Both the position numbers and the translations under genes were made by a program. Shown one piece after another: positions 25,275-34,142 of a stretch of DNA of 64,000 nt. This DNA comes from Bacteroidales bacterium (GTDB lineage Bacteria; Bacteroidota; Bacteroidia; Bacteroidales; Paludibacteraceae). The first letter of the stretch is position 1; each line of letters opens with the position of its first letter. The stretch is from positions 25,705-89,704 of the forward strand of contig JAATGT010000183.1 in assembly GCA_015654525.1 (NCBI GenBank), read 5' to 3'. The notes below the pieces were generated by a model. The model was not told the origin of the DNA and searched no databases. It was given only the letters and a program-made list of their open reading frames with translations.

Positions 25275-26825
25275 ATGCAACAATCGCAAAACACAAGTTC
25301 AGCTAAACCAGAACCTTCCATTGAAAAGGAAGAACCGGTTCAGCCTTTCGAGTCATTTATTCAAAACTTTAAGAATACGTTGAAAAGAGTATTCCACGAT
25401 GAAAATGACATTGACAAAATGGGGATAACCCGCGGCATTTGCCCCAAGGTATGGGGACAAATTATGGATTGTAATCCACTTTCGGTAGTGATTCCTACCG
25501 AATATGGTGGCAGAGGAGGAGCTGTGCAGGATAGTCTGGAGCTTTTATCCGCCGCCTCTTACGAATCGTTGGCCTTATCTCTTACGCTGGGGATTAACAG
25601 TGCTCTTTTTCTTCAACCTTTTGCCAAGTACGGGCAGGATTGCATGAAGCCAGAAGTGTTTAGTCGGTTTTTGAATAACCAAAACATGGGCGGACTCATG
25701 ATTACAGAATTGGGATTCGGGAGTGATGCCCTGAACATGCAGACTTCGTATACCGATGAAGGCAATCATTATAATCTGAAAGGAACAAAACACTGGGCGG
25801 GATTAACCGGACAAGCAGATTACTGGTTGCTCTCGGCCAGAAAACAAACAGAGCAGGGCGGGCTTCAACGGGACATCGACTTCTTTGTATGCGACAATAC
25901 CCAACCGGATCAAAACATTGTGGTGGATGAATATTTCGAAAATCTGGGTCTCTACCAGATTCCTTACGGGCGTAATATTGTGGATGTAAAGATCCCAAAA
26001 CTGCAAAAACTCATTCCTCATACCAACGGCATTCAACTTATGCTAGATCTGTTGCATCGTAGTCGCCTGCATTTTCCGGGTATGGGCATGGGATTTGTAA
26101 AGCGCATGCTCGATGAAGCCATTACGCATTGTCAGGGTCGTCTTATCGGAGGAAAACCTTTGTTTGTATACGATCAGGTTCAACAACATCTGGCACGCCT
26201 GCAAGCTAACTTTACCATTCTTTCTGCTTTTTGCAAACATAGTGCAGGAGTAGCCGGTATTGAAAACGATTTAACCAGCTTAGGTCTCGAAGCCAACATT
26301 ATTAAAACCGTAACCACCGACCTCATGCAGGATTCGTCGCAGACTTTGCTTACCTTGGTGGGAGCTAAAGGGTATAAACTGAACCATATTGCCGGTCGCG
26401 GAACGGTAGATAGTCGTCCGTTCCAGATTTTTGAAGGATCTAACGACATTCTCTACGCTCAGATTGGCGAAGCCTTGGTAAAACTGATGAAAAATGCCAA
26501 ACAGAACGGATTGTATCTGTATCTGGAAGGACACCGACTTACCGAACGCGCTGCTAAATACCTGAAAGAGTTGATTAATTTCGATATTGATATTCAAATG
26601 TCACAACGCAAGCTAGTAGAGATAGGACGCGTGATGAGTCGTATTGCTTCCATGGATTTAGTGATGAAGTTGGGCGACGCAGGCTTCCGTACCGACCTGA
26701 TTGATGGAGCAGTTTCCATTCTTCGTCAGGAAATCACGGCACTTCTCAGCTTTTTCTCAACCAATCAGACCACGTTGGTTGTGGCCGATTATCAGGCCGA
26801 CAGTTCGTGGCGTAAATTTGTATAG
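25275..26825 (+). CDS. Acyl-CoA dehydrogenase family protein
   Basis: The 516-residue flavoprotein has the family N-terminal helical region (VVIPTEYGGRGGAVQDSLELL), the FAD/substrate-binding middle (MITELGFGSDALNMQTSYTD, YNLKGTKHWAGLTGQADYWL) and the C-terminal helical domain ending with GRGTVDSRPFQIFEGSNDIL, a variant of the QIFEGTNDI motif. It is longer than classical ~380-residue members because of a 25-residue N-terminal tail and a C-terminal extension after the FEGSNDI motif. No EtfAB or thiolase lies beside it, so the substrate cannot be inferred. It is a single-gene unit with its own terminator. Confidence 0.88.
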   Translation: MQQSQNTSSAKPEPSIEKEEPVQPFESFIQNFKNTLKRVFHDENDIDKMGITRGICPKVWGQIMDCNPLSVVIPTEYGGRGGAVQDSLELLSAASYESLALSLTLGINSALFLQPFAKYGQDCMKPEVFSRFLNNQNMGGLMITELGFGSDALNMQTSYTDEGNHYNLKGTKHWAGLTGQADYWLLSARKQTEQGGLQRDIDFFVCDNTQPDQNIVVDEYFENLGLYQIPYGRNIVDVKIPKLQKLIPHTNGIQLMLDLLHRSRLHFPGMGMGFVKRMLDEAITHCQGRLIGGKPLFVYDQVQQHLARLQANFTILSAFCKHSAGVAGIENDLTSLGLEANIIKTVTTDLMQDSSQTLLTLVGAKGYKLNHIAGRGTVDSRPFQIFEGSNDILYAQIGEALVKLMKNAKQNGLYLYLEGHRLTERAAKYLKELINFDIDIQMSQRKLVEIGRVMSRIASMDLVMKLGDAGFRTDLIDGAVSILRQEITALLSFFSTNQTTLVVADYQADSSWRKFV

Positions 26826-26861
26826 TCCGTTGAATTAATTTCGGAATAAACCAGAACTCAC

Positions 26862-26898
26862 AAACCCGCTTCCTGAAAATGGAGCGGGTTTGTTTTAT
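26862..26898 (+). terminator. Terminator of the acyl-CoA dehydrogenase gene
   Basis: Nine-base arms AAACCCGCT and AGCGGGTTT (26862-26870 and 26883-26891) are followed by GTTTTATTTT. Confidence 0.8.
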
Positions 26899-26929
26899 TT
26901 TCACCTGATAGTTGTTCTTTTTCCTCCAT

Positions 26930-27157
26930 TCATTCTTCCAGTTCTTTCTGAATAATTTCCTGTATTTTTTCCAATTTCTCCAGCGGGGCACTGTTCATCA
27001 GCTGAGTTACGTTGTTCAGGAAAGCCTCGTTGCGTTTCAGGGCATTCAATGAGTGCGTGGTGTTTGCCGCCATATCTTTGGATGGCACCCACTCCAGCAA
27101 ATCGTTGGGTGTACAGTTGAGCGACAGACGACCCTGCTGCAAAGTAATCGTTTTCAC
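26930..27157 (-). CDS. Small hypothetical protein downstream of array C
   Basis: A 75-residue frame begins at an ATG (27155-27157) and has credible composition: a polar N-terminal region (CTPNDLLEWVPSKDM) and two amphipathic helices (FLNNVTQLMNSAPLEKLEKIQEIIQKELEE). I recognise no family. It follows array C and twin -7 boxes on the same strand, the same arrangement as the FN3-like gene at 56549-57214, so it may be a short relative or remnant of the genes that follow such arrays. Two other overlapping frames here look like shadows. Confidence 0.45.
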   Translation of the reverse strand: MKTITLQQGRLSLNCTPNDLLEWVPSKDMAANTTHSLNALKRNEAFLNNVTQLMNSAPLEKLEKIQEIIQKELEE

Positions 27158-27172
27158 TCCTTATCGAAAGGG

Positions 27173-27201
27173 CTTCATACGGTATGAAGCCTTTTCTTTT
27201 T
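27173..27201. other. Hairpin in the leader of the 75-residue gene
   Basis: GGGCTTCATAC pairs with GTATGAAGCC over 10-11 bp and is followed on the forward strand by CTTTTCTTTTT. It could terminate forward transcription or act as a hairpin close to the start of the reverse-strand gene, 16 bp away. No forward gene needs it. Confidence 0.5.
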
Positions 27202-27220
27202 AATCATTTACTACCTGTTA

Positions 27221-27380
27221 GCACTCGGGGGCGACTAAAACCCACTAATTAGTGGCATCAAGTCGCTAATTAGCGATAAAAGCTGCTCCGGAGCGACTGC
27301 AACCTGCTAATTAGTGGCAACAAGTCGCTAATTAGCGACTAAAGGTTACTCCGGAGCGACAATGAACCACTAATTTTAAG
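27221..27380 (-). repeat. 21-bp palindromic repeat array C
   Basis: Seven units with a pitch of 20-21 bp. Each carries a palindromic core in one of three forms: CCACTAATTAGTGG, TCGCTAATTAGCGA or CTCCGGAG plus GCGAC, in the order a-b-c-a-b-c-a. The order itself repeats with a pitch near 62-63 bp. There is no uniform spacer, so it is not a CRISPR array. Confidence 0.75.
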
Positions 27381-27405
27381 GGTCTATTCAATAAACTGTA
27401 AAATT

Positions 27406-27426
27406 CAAAGATAAGATTCAAAGATA
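27406..27426 (-). promoter_or_regulatory. Twin -7 boxes ahead of array C
   Basis: TATCTTTG occurs twice on the reverse strand (27406-27413 and 27419-27426, 13 bp apart). Both would start RNA that reads through array C into the 75-residue gene. Confidence 0.5.
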
Positions 27427-27449
27427 TGTTGCTTCCGAAGTATAGAAAA

Positions 27450-27490
27450 AAATAAACCATCGAATGAATTGCTCATCCGATGGTTTATTT
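27450..27490 (-). terminator. Terminator of the S9 peptidase gene
   Basis: Perfect 13-bp arms AAATAAACCATCG and CGATGGTTTATTT (27450-27462, 27478-27490), running into six T residues on the reverse strand, 30 bp past the stop at 27521. Confidence 0.85.
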
Positions 27491-27520
27491 ATGTTCTCCA
27501 AAATAATGGATAGTGTGGTT

Positions 27521-29935
27521 TTACTTCAGGTATTTTTCCAGAAACTGATCCTGTTCCCAAAGCAGATGCAGAATATTCTCGCGTGCCACATAGCTGTGTT
27601 GTTCTTTAGGCAGAATCACCATGCGAGCCGGTGCTCCAAGGCCTTTGAGTGCCTGAAAGTAACGCTCTGTTTGCAGGGTAAAGGTGCCGGGGTTGTTGTC
27701 GGCTTCGCCATGTACCAATAACAGCGGTGTTTTCATTTTATCGGCATTCTGAAACGGCGACATAGCATTGTATACCTCGGGTGCATCCCAGTAGTTGCGT
27801 TGTTCACTCTGAAAACCGAAAGGTGTGAGCGTACGGTTGTAAGCTCCGCTGCGTGCAATGCCGCAAGCAAAGAGCTTGGAATGAGTCAGCAGGTTGGCAG
27901 TCATAAAAGCACCATACGAGTGTCCGCCTACAGCCACCTTGGCACGATTTATATAGCCCAATGAATCCACAGCATCGATGGCTGCTTTGGCATTGGAAAC
28001 CAATTGTTCGATAAAGTTATCGTTAGGTTCGGTTTTGCCTTCGCCGATAATGGGGAAAGCCGCATCGTCGAGCACGGCATAGCCACGGGATACCCAATAC
28101 ACAAACGAACCGTAATACGGGTAGGTAAATTCGTTAGGATTGGCCGTACTTTGTCCGGCGCTGTTTTTATCTTTGTATTCGGCCGGGTAAGCCCAGATGA
28201 GCAGCGGCAGTTTTTCGGTCTTTGCTTTGCGATTGTAACCTGCCGGCAAATACAGCGTGCCCGATAGTTCCACGCCATCGGCCCGGTGATATTTAATCAC
28301 CTCTTTGTACACATCTTTAATGCTTTCGAACGGATTAGGAAAATGGGTGACCTGCGTCAGAGCATCCTTTTTACGGAAATTGCGGAAGAAATAGTTGGGA
28401 TATTCGTTTTTCGACTGAATACGTACCAATGCTTCTCCTTTTTTATAGTCCTCAATGTCGAAAATCTCTTCCACTTTGTCGGTGTAGGTCGACTGATACA
28501 GTCGTTTTGTTTTCAAGGTAGTCAGGTTTAGTTCGTCTATAAACGGAAACTGTCCTTTTGGGGTGTGTCCGTCGCCAATAAGGAAAAGCGCATTGTCGGC
28601 AATAGCCAACACGTATTTTCCATATTCGTTTTTCCATGTTTCAAAATGTCCGGGATCGGAATATACATCCTGAAAGTTTCGGTCGGTAATCACCTTTGGG
28701 CTTTCGCCGGGCTTTGACGGATTGACGAGGTAAGTTTTCTCGTTGCGGGTGTCGTACCATTCATCCTGCACAATAGCTACCGATTCATTTCCCCAAATAA
28801 TATTCATAAACCGCTGAGGAAGATTAATCAGCAAGTCGGCATCCTGAGTAAACGGAGCTTTCCACAGGTAAATGGCATCGCGGTAGTCGGCTTTTGTTTG
28901 CGGATCGCCACCATCCAACGCTTCCACATAATACAGCGTAGCCGGTTCGTCGTAACGCCAGTTCATTTGTCGTTTCCCCTTACGTACAGCCATAAAACCT
29001 TTGGGCAATACTTCCGAAAGCGGAACGTCGTTCACCGTTTTCACCACATTACCGTGCAAATCGTACACCGTGCTCACCTGTGGAAACTTATTGAGAGGAA
29101 CTACATACGAGAAAGGTTTGTGCAGGATGGTGGTGAGTAGATATTTTCCGTCGGGCGAGAAGGATTCGCCGGCATACATAGCCCCTGCTTTAAACAAACT
29201 GGTCTTTCCGGCCAGATCCACCGTATATAATTCGGACGTAGCCAGCGTAACGAAGTTCGTTTCGTCGGTCGCGTTTTTCAACAAATCGGGATAAGTCCGG
29301 TTTTGTGATTTAGAGCCGTTGCTCACCGAAACTGTAGGTCCAAGAGGTAGTTCTTTTTTAGGGTCAATAAGAGCCGGACGATTGGCAGGAAGCAGCCGAA
29401 CCAATAATTGTTTGCTATCCCGGTACCAGTTAAACGGACTGCCCAGGTTGGCATTGATCACCGGTTCCGTTAGTCGTATTGCCTGAGCCGAAGCCATATC
29501 CAGCACCCAAAGTTCCACGCCACCTGCCACGGTATTGGTAAATGCAATTTTCGTTTCGTCGGGCGACCAGGCTATATAAGTGATGCGCGGGTTCACCGGC
29601 AATCCTTTTACCTGAACCGCCTCTTTGGCTACCACTTTTCGTACTTTCAGGTTGTTGATGTAGCTGGCTGCCGAAGCAATATTGGTTACCGGATTAATGC
29701 GTAAACCACCCATGCTCATCTCCTGCTGATTCAGGTCTTCCAGGTTTTTGTATGTGCTGCGATAAGTCAGCAACATATATTCTTTTTTCGTGTCGATGGA
29801 TACTTGCGGAGCGCGCTCGTAATCGGCAAGCTTCATAATGCTTGCAGGCGGAGTTTTGTAAGTCAGGTTTTCTTGTGCCATGTTATGTGTCAGTGCTAAC
29901 AGAATAAATAAAAGAGATGAAGTAAGCTTTTTCAT
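27521..29935 (-). CDS. Secreted S9 family (prolyl oligopeptidase-like) peptidase
   Basis: The 804-residue protein has a signal peptide (LTSSLLFILLALTHNMAQ), a beta-propeller half (about 40-540; ITYIAWSPDETKIAFTNT, ESFSPDGKYLLTT repeats) and a C-terminal alpha/beta hydrolase. The nucleophile is S673 in GGHSYGAF, the acid is likely Asp in LLLVHGEADNNPG, and the His is in PKEQHSYVAR. It should cleave peptides in the periplasm; some relatives are glutamyl or dipeptidyl peptidases, so specificity is open. It is a single-gene unit. A -7 box TACATTTG lies at 29966-29973 on the reverse strand. Confidence 0.92.
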   Translation of the reverse strand: MKKLTSSLLFILLALTHNMAQENLTYKTPPASIMKLADYERAPQVSIDTKKEYMLLTYRSTYKNLEDLNQQEMSMGGLRINPVTNIASAASYINNLKVRKVVAKEAVQVKGLPVNPRITYIAWSPDETKIAFTNTVAGGVELWVLDMASAQAIRLTEPVINANLGSPFNWYRDSKQLLVRLLPANRPALIDPKKELPLGPTVSVSNGSKSQNRTYPDLLKNATDETNFVTLATSELYTVDLAGKTSLFKAGAMYAGESFSPDGKYLLTTILHKPFSYVVPLNKFPQVSTVYDLHGNVVKTVNDVPLSEVLPKGFMAVRKGKRQMNWRYDEPATLYYVEALDGGDPQTKADYRDAIYLWKAPFTQDADLLINLPQRFMNIIWGNESVAIVQDEWYDTRNEKTYLVNPSKPGESPKVITDRNFQDVYSDPGHFETWKNEYGKYVLAIADNALFLIGDGHTPKGQFPFIDELNLTTLKTKRLYQSTYTDKVEEIFDIEDYKKGEALVRIQSKNEYPNYFFRNFRKKDALTQVTHFPNPFESIKDVYKEVIKYHRADGVELSGTLYLPAGYNRKAKTEKLPLLIWAYPAEYKDKNSAGQSTANPNEFTYPYYGSFVYWVSRGYAVLDDAAFPIIGEGKTEPNDNFIEQLVSNAKAAIDAVDSLGYINRAKVAVGGHSYGAFMTANLLTHSKLFACGIARSGAYNRTLTPFGFQSEQRNYWDAPEVYNAMSPFQNADKMKTPLLLVHGEADNNPGTFTLQTERYFQALKGLGAPARMVILPKEQHSYVARENILHLLWEQDQFLEKYLK

Positions 29936-29965
29936 ATACTCCCGGTTTTTTAATTAAACAAGGTG

Positions 29966-29973
29966 CAAATGTA
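29966..29973 (-). promoter_or_regulatory. -7 box of the S9 peptidase gene
   Basis: TACATTTG on the reverse strand, about 30 bp before the ATG at 29935, fits TAnnTTTG; the -33 region is weak. Confidence 0.45.
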
Positions 29974-30212
29974 AGCCTTTCTTTTTATTTGCTTATAAAA
30001 CCAATGAAATTAAAATGTAATATCAAGCTAAACAAACAGGGGTCAATCGGGCAAATATTTCATTTACCCGGAGTATGTGGGCTTAAAACTTTGAAAATAT
30101 GGATATAAAGAAGACTTTGCCTGCATCCATTTTTATATGGTCACTCCTTTATGCCAGATTGAGCGAATATTAGACTTAGTCCCCTTCTTCTGAAGTCGGA
30201 CTAATTTATATC

Positions 30213-30395
30213 AAAAAAATCAATATCCGGATTAAATACTGTTATATTTCAGCTTGCTGTTAGTCAAAAGTCTTTATTTCTTTCGCAGAACAAACTATTT
30301 TTTCTAATTTTACGAACTTTAAGTTTTAAAATAGTTTGTATTTTTGCTTTGGTACTGTTATTGCTACTAAATTACCGTTTTAATTATCTAAAAGG
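30213..30395 (+). pseudogene. Decayed duplicate of the leader and start of the 435-residue gene
   Basis: About 120 bases here align with the leader at 30853-30980 (shared CTGTTATATTTCAG, CAAAAGTCTT, AATTTTACG-ACTTTAA). After about 25 extra bases the similarity resumes with GCTACTAAATTACCGTTTT against the coding start GCACTAAATCACCGTTTTCA of the 435-residue gene. The copy has no open frame. It now serves as, or contains, the promoter region of the 118-residue gene (TATTTTTG at 30339-30346). Confidence 0.6.
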
Positions 30396-30413
30396 TTACA
30401 CATTTTTTACTCT

Positions 30414-30770
30414 ATGCATATGAAGAAAACTTTTACTCTATTTTTACTTTTTATTTCACTTCTCGCGTCTGCACAAGCACCAACTGGAGGCCCGGCAGAT
30501 GGTAAAAATTCAAAAATCGTTGGAGAAGTATCTCAAAACAATGACGATCAGAAATTCAATTTAATTTCATGGTCTGTAGTCCCTGAAGGAATCTGTGTTC
30601 GGAATGTTCCACTCAACTCCAGAATAAAAGTATTGGATCTGATTGGGAAACAAATTCTGGATATTCAGAATAGTTCCTCCGAAATCACATTAAACCTTCC
30701 TCACAAGGGAATTTACTTATTACAAATAAGACAAAGTCAAGAGCTTAAAACCTTCAAGGTACTATTCTAA
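30414..30770 (+). CDS. Mini secreted protein with T9SS-type C-terminal domain
   Basis: The 118-residue protein is a signal peptide (KKTFTLFLLFISLLASAQA), a 30-residue linker and a C-terminal domain: GICVRNVPLNSRIKVLDLIGKQI, then LNLPHKGIYLLQIRQSQELKTFKVLF. This is the pattern of the type A T9SS sorting domain (IYDLxGK, LPxGxYLLxI, KxFKVLV). Such domains normally target a large cargo for secretion and surface attachment; here there is essentially no cargo. The gene may start at M1 (30414) or M3 (30420). A stem-loop follows at 30815-30846. Confidence 0.75.
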   Translation: MHMKKTFTLFLLFISLLASAQAPTGGPADGKNSKIVGEVSQNNDDQKFNLISWSVVPEGICVRNVPLNSRIKVLDLIGKQILDIQNSSSEITLNLPHKGIYLLQIRQSQELKTFKVLF

Positions 30771-30814
30771 CCTCAGTGATTAGCATTGAAGTTCAGTTGA
30801 AATTTCTACTATTT

Positions 30815-30846
30815 AATCGACCCGATTCTAATGAATCGGGTCGATT
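30815..30846. terminator. Terminator after the mini T9SS-tail gene
   Basis: Perfect 14-bp arms (30815-30828, 30833-30846) with loop TAAT. The 3' T tract is short on both strands, so it may also be a boundary hairpin of the duplicated block. Confidence 0.7.
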
Positions 30847-30981
30847 TGCATTTAAAGAATCAACATTTGGATAAAGAAACTGTTATATTTCAGTTCGTTG
30901 TTATTCAAAAGTCTTGATTTTATTCTTTGAATAAACTATTTTCTTTAATTTTACGGACTTTAAATTCAAAACAAAAATAGT

Positions 30982-32289
30982 ATGAGCACTAAATCACCGT
31001 TTTCAATTGACAGATTCCTGTCAGTTTGTTCTTTTGCTTTGCTCCTATTTCTGCTTCCAAATCAGGCAGCAGCAATAAATACTTATGAATCCACACAAAA
31101 AGAGGACTCGGAAACTTTTACAGAATATAGAGGAAAAATCATCGACAAAAAAAATGGAAGTCCTCTAGCCTTTGCAGGCCTGATCGTTGTTGGAACAAAT
31201 ATTTCTACAATATCTAATTCAGAGGGAGAGTTTTCACTCAAAATTTCAAAAGATATTCCGGAGCCGAAAATTACTGTCAGTTTTATCGGCTATAAAAATA
31301 AGCAAATAGCTTTGGCTGATTTAAAAAGTCAGAAATCACGTATTGAAATGGAGTCCTCTGCTGTGGAATTACCAGAACTCAATGTAATTTCAAAAAATGC
31401 AGAAGTCCTGATTCAATCTGTATTGGAAAAAAGAGGTGAGAACTATTTTAATAAGCCAACCCTCATGACAGCTTTCTATCGCGAAACAATAAAAAAAGGA
31501 AGATCTTATGTTTCGCTTGCAGAAGCAGTAGTAGAGATTGATAAACAGTCATACACATCGAACAAATCGGATGCTGTGAAACTATATAAAGCTCGCAAAA
31601 AGGCAGACTACTCCAAACTAGATACACTGGCGTTTAAACTTCAGGGCGGCCCATTCAACTCATTGTATCTTGATATTATGAAGTATCCGGAATATATATT
31701 CACCGAAGAGATGCTCTCTAATTATCAATTTACTTTCGATCATTCAACGCACATTGACAACAGATTAATTTACATTGTAGATTTTAAGCAACGCCCGAAT
31801 AAAACCGACCCTCTTTACGCAGGTAAACTTTACATCGATGCGGGAAATCTGGCTTTAAAGAGTGCGGTATTTACGCTTAACCTATCTAACAAAGAAGAAG
31901 CAGCTCTGATGTTTATTAAAAAGAAACCTTTCAATGCCCGGGTTTATCCCACCGAAGCCAAATACAGAATAGACTACCTTGAGAAAGACGGCAGGTGGTA
32001 TTATTCCTACAGCCGCATTGAACTTGGGTTAAAAATAAACTGGAAAAAAAGGCTGTTTAATACCAATTATTTTTCAACCGTTGAGATGGCCGTAACCAAT
32101 TGGGGAAAAGGAGCCGAAGATAAATCAACAGATTTTAAAGAAAAACTCAGACCATCGGTCATTATCAGCGACGAGGCATCCGGTTTTACAGACCATCAGT
32201 TTTGGGGTGAATTTAATGTAATAGAGCCCGAAAAATCAATCGAGTCGGCCATAAAAAAAATACAGAAAAAACTGGAAAACAACAAATAA
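30982..32289 (+). CDS. Envelope protein with carboxypeptidase-regulatory-like domain
   Basis: The 435-residue protein has an N-terminal signal (CSFALLLFLLPNQAAA), a CarboxypepD_reg-like domain (about 50-125: GKIIDKKNGSPLAFAGLIVV, NSEGEFSLKI, VSFIGYKNKQIAL), and a long beta-rich part with no barrel that begins FYRETIKKGRSYVSLAEAVVEI. This matches the N-terminal two-thirds of DUF5686-type Bacteroidota proteins, but the outer membrane barrel is missing. No substrate can be inferred. Its leader is duplicated 640 bp upstream. Confidence 0.75.
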   Translation: MSTKSPFSIDRFLSVCSFALLLFLLPNQAAAINTYESTQKEDSETFTEYRGKIIDKKNGSPLAFAGLIVVGTNISTISNSEGEFSLKISKDIPEPKITVSFIGYKNKQIALADLKSQKSRIEMESSAVELPELNVISKNAEVLIQSVLEKRGENYFNKPTLMTAFYRETIKKGRSYVSLAEAVVEIDKQSYTSNKSDAVKLYKARKKADYSKLDTLAFKLQGGPFNSLYLDIMKYPEYIFTEEMLSNYQFTFDHSTHIDNRLIYIVDFKQRPNKTDPLYAGKLYIDAGNLALKSAVFTLNLSNKEEAALMFIKKKPFNARVYPTEAKYRIDYLEKDGRWYYSYSRIELGLKINWKKRLFNTNYFSTVEMAVTNWGKGAEDKSTDFKEKLRPSVIISDEASGFTDHQFWGEFNVIEPEKSIESAIKKIQKKLENNK

Positions 32290-32596
32290 ATATGACTGCA
32301 ATGGGACAGCTTTTCAATTTAAAAGAAAGTGTGAAACCTTTTTATTTTCAGTTCAACCAGCCTTCTTCTTTTGCCTAAATAAAGCCAATATACCTGTAAT
32401 CTGAAACAAATGGCAGACCATTTACGTTATGGTTGTCTAATCTATTAAGTCAAAGAAGTATGTTCTAAAACACATTTTTTGTATCTTTGTAGCATTAATT
32501 CTCTTTGCAATTCATATTTAAACAGATAGCGTTTAAATAATGGACTGCTGAGAAAGAATAAGAAACCAACGGTCAACGTAGTTAATAAAAAACATC
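32290..32596 (+). other. suf promoter and leader
   Basis: The gap contains TATCTTTG at 32482-32489, a -7 box giving sufB a leader of about 100 nt. I see no Fur- or IscR-like operator and no riboswitch fold that I can defend in the rest. Confidence 0.5.
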
Positions 32597-34033
32597 ATGT
32601 CAACAGATATATTAGACCAGGTCACCCAGGGAGATTACAAATACGGCTTCACCACCGATATTGAAACCGATATTATTCCTATTGGACTCAGCGAAGAAGT
32701 AGTTCGCCTTATTTCGGCAAAGAAAAACGAGCCGGAATGGATGTTAGAGTTTCGCTTAAAAGCTTATCGGCACTGGCTCACCATGGAGATGCCAACCTGG
32801 GCACACCTTACAGTCCCGAATATTGATTATCAAAGTATAGCATATTATGCTGCTCCTCGGAAAAATGCACCGAAAAGCTTGGACGAAGTGGATCCTGAAT
32901 TGCTTAAAACATTCGAGAAGCTGGGCATTCCACTTCAGGAACGAATGGCTTTATCGGGAATAGCGGTAGATGCAGTTATGGATAGCGTCTCAGTAAAAAC
33001 GACTTTCAAAGAAAGTTTATCAGAACTGGGTATCATCTTTTGTTCATTCAGCGAAGCGGTGGAACATCACCCCGATTTGGTACAGAAATACATGAGCTCA
33101 GTAGTTCCATATACCGACAACTTTTTTGCCACATTAAACTGCGCCGTATTTTCGGATGGTTCATTTGTGTACATTCCCAAGGGCGTTCGTTGTCCTATGG
33201 AACTTTCGACTTATTTCCGCATCAACGCGATGAATACCGGTCAGTTTGAACGGACTTTAATTGTAGCCGACGAAGATAGTTACGTTTCATATCTCGAAGG
33301 TTGTACAGCACCTATGCGCGACGAGAATCAACTGCATGCAGCCATTGTGGAAATTGTGGCCATGAAAAATGCCGAAGTGAAGTACTCTACGGTACAAAAC
33401 TGGTATCCGGGCGATAAAGAAGGTAAAGGTGGAATCTATAACTTTGTAACGAAACGGGGTATTTGCAAGGGTGATAACTCGAAGATTTCGTGGACTCAGG
33501 TAGAAACCGGCTCAGCCATAACATGGAAATACCCAAGTTGTATTTTGTTAGGTGATAATTCATCGGCCGAATTTTATTCGGTGGCTGTAACCAATCATCA
33601 CCAACAAGCCGACACCGGAACAAAGATGCTCCACATTGGAAAAAACACCAGTAGCCATATTCTTTCCAAAGGAATTTCAGCAGGAAAGAGCCAAAACAGC
33701 TATCGTGGATTAGTGAAAGTGAATCCGGCAGCTGAAAATGCCCGGAACTTTTCGCAATGCGACAGCTTATTGCTCGGCGACAAGTGTGGTGCACATACCT
33801 TTCCATATATGGAGGTAAATAATGATACAGCCATTGTGGAACACGAAGCTACCACATCAAAAATAAACGAAGATCAGATATTTTATTGCAATCAGCGCGG
33901 TATTTCTACTGAAGATGCTGTGGGTTTAATTGTAAATGGTTATGCCAAAGAAGTATTGAACAAACTTCCCATGGAGTTTGCTGTGGAAGCACAAAAACTG
34001 CTGCAAATAACACTGGAAGGTTCGGTAGGGTAA
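32597..34033 (+). CDS. sufB: Fe-S cluster assembly scaffold protein SufB
   Basis: The 478-residue protein carries the SufB core: [34 protein letters not shown] region, [40 protein letters not shown], and the C-terminal ALLIGDKC-type [19 protein letters not shown]. The Cys of CGAHTFP and the EGCTAP Cys are the family positions for cluster and persulfide handling. SufB forms the SufBC2D complex that builds Fe-S clusters in the cytoplasm. It is first in a sufB-sufC-sufD operon. Confidence 0.97.
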   Translation: MSTDILDQVTQGDYKYGFTTDIETDIIPIGLSEEVVRLISAKKNEPEWMLEFRLKAYRHWLTMEMPTWAHLTVPNIDYQSIAYYAAPRKNAPKSLDEVDPELLKTFEKLGIPLQERMALSGIAVDAVMDSVSVKTTFKESLSELGIIFCSFSEAVEHHPDLVQKYMSSVVPYTDNFFATLNCAVFSDGSFVYIPKGVRCPMELSTYFRINAMNTGQFERTLIVADEDSYVSYLEGCTAPMRDENQLHAAIVEIVAMKNAEVKYSTVQNWYPGDKEGKGGIYNFVTKRGICKGDNSKISWTQVETGSAITWKYPSCILLGDNSSAEFYSVAVTNHHQQADTGTKMLHIGKNTSSHILSKGISAGKSQNSYRGLVKVNPAAENARNFSQCDSLLLGDKCGAHTFPYMEVNNDTAIVEHEATTSKINEDQIFYCNQRGISTEDAVGLIVNGYAKEVLNKLPMEFAVEAQKLLQITLEGSVG

Positions 34034-34048
34034 AAGTTATTAGCCTGA

Positions 34049-34098
34049 CGGCGATATTTGCCTTGCGATATTTACTCCCTCCGGTCGCGATATTAATT
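34049..34098. repeat. Dispersed intergenic element, copy 2
   Basis: GCGATATTTACTCCCTCCGG and the following TCGCGATATTAATT lie in the 109-bp gap between sufB and sufC. It is related to the element at 222-289. Confidence 0.5.
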
Positions 34099-34142
34099 GT
34101 TTGCCGACAGAAACTTTAGATAAAAGACATTAGACAAAACAT

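Noticed and set aside
27221-27380. CRISPR array at array C (and at A, B, D)
   Set aside because: Units are contiguous and degenerate, there are no unique spacers of even length, and no cas genes are in the window.
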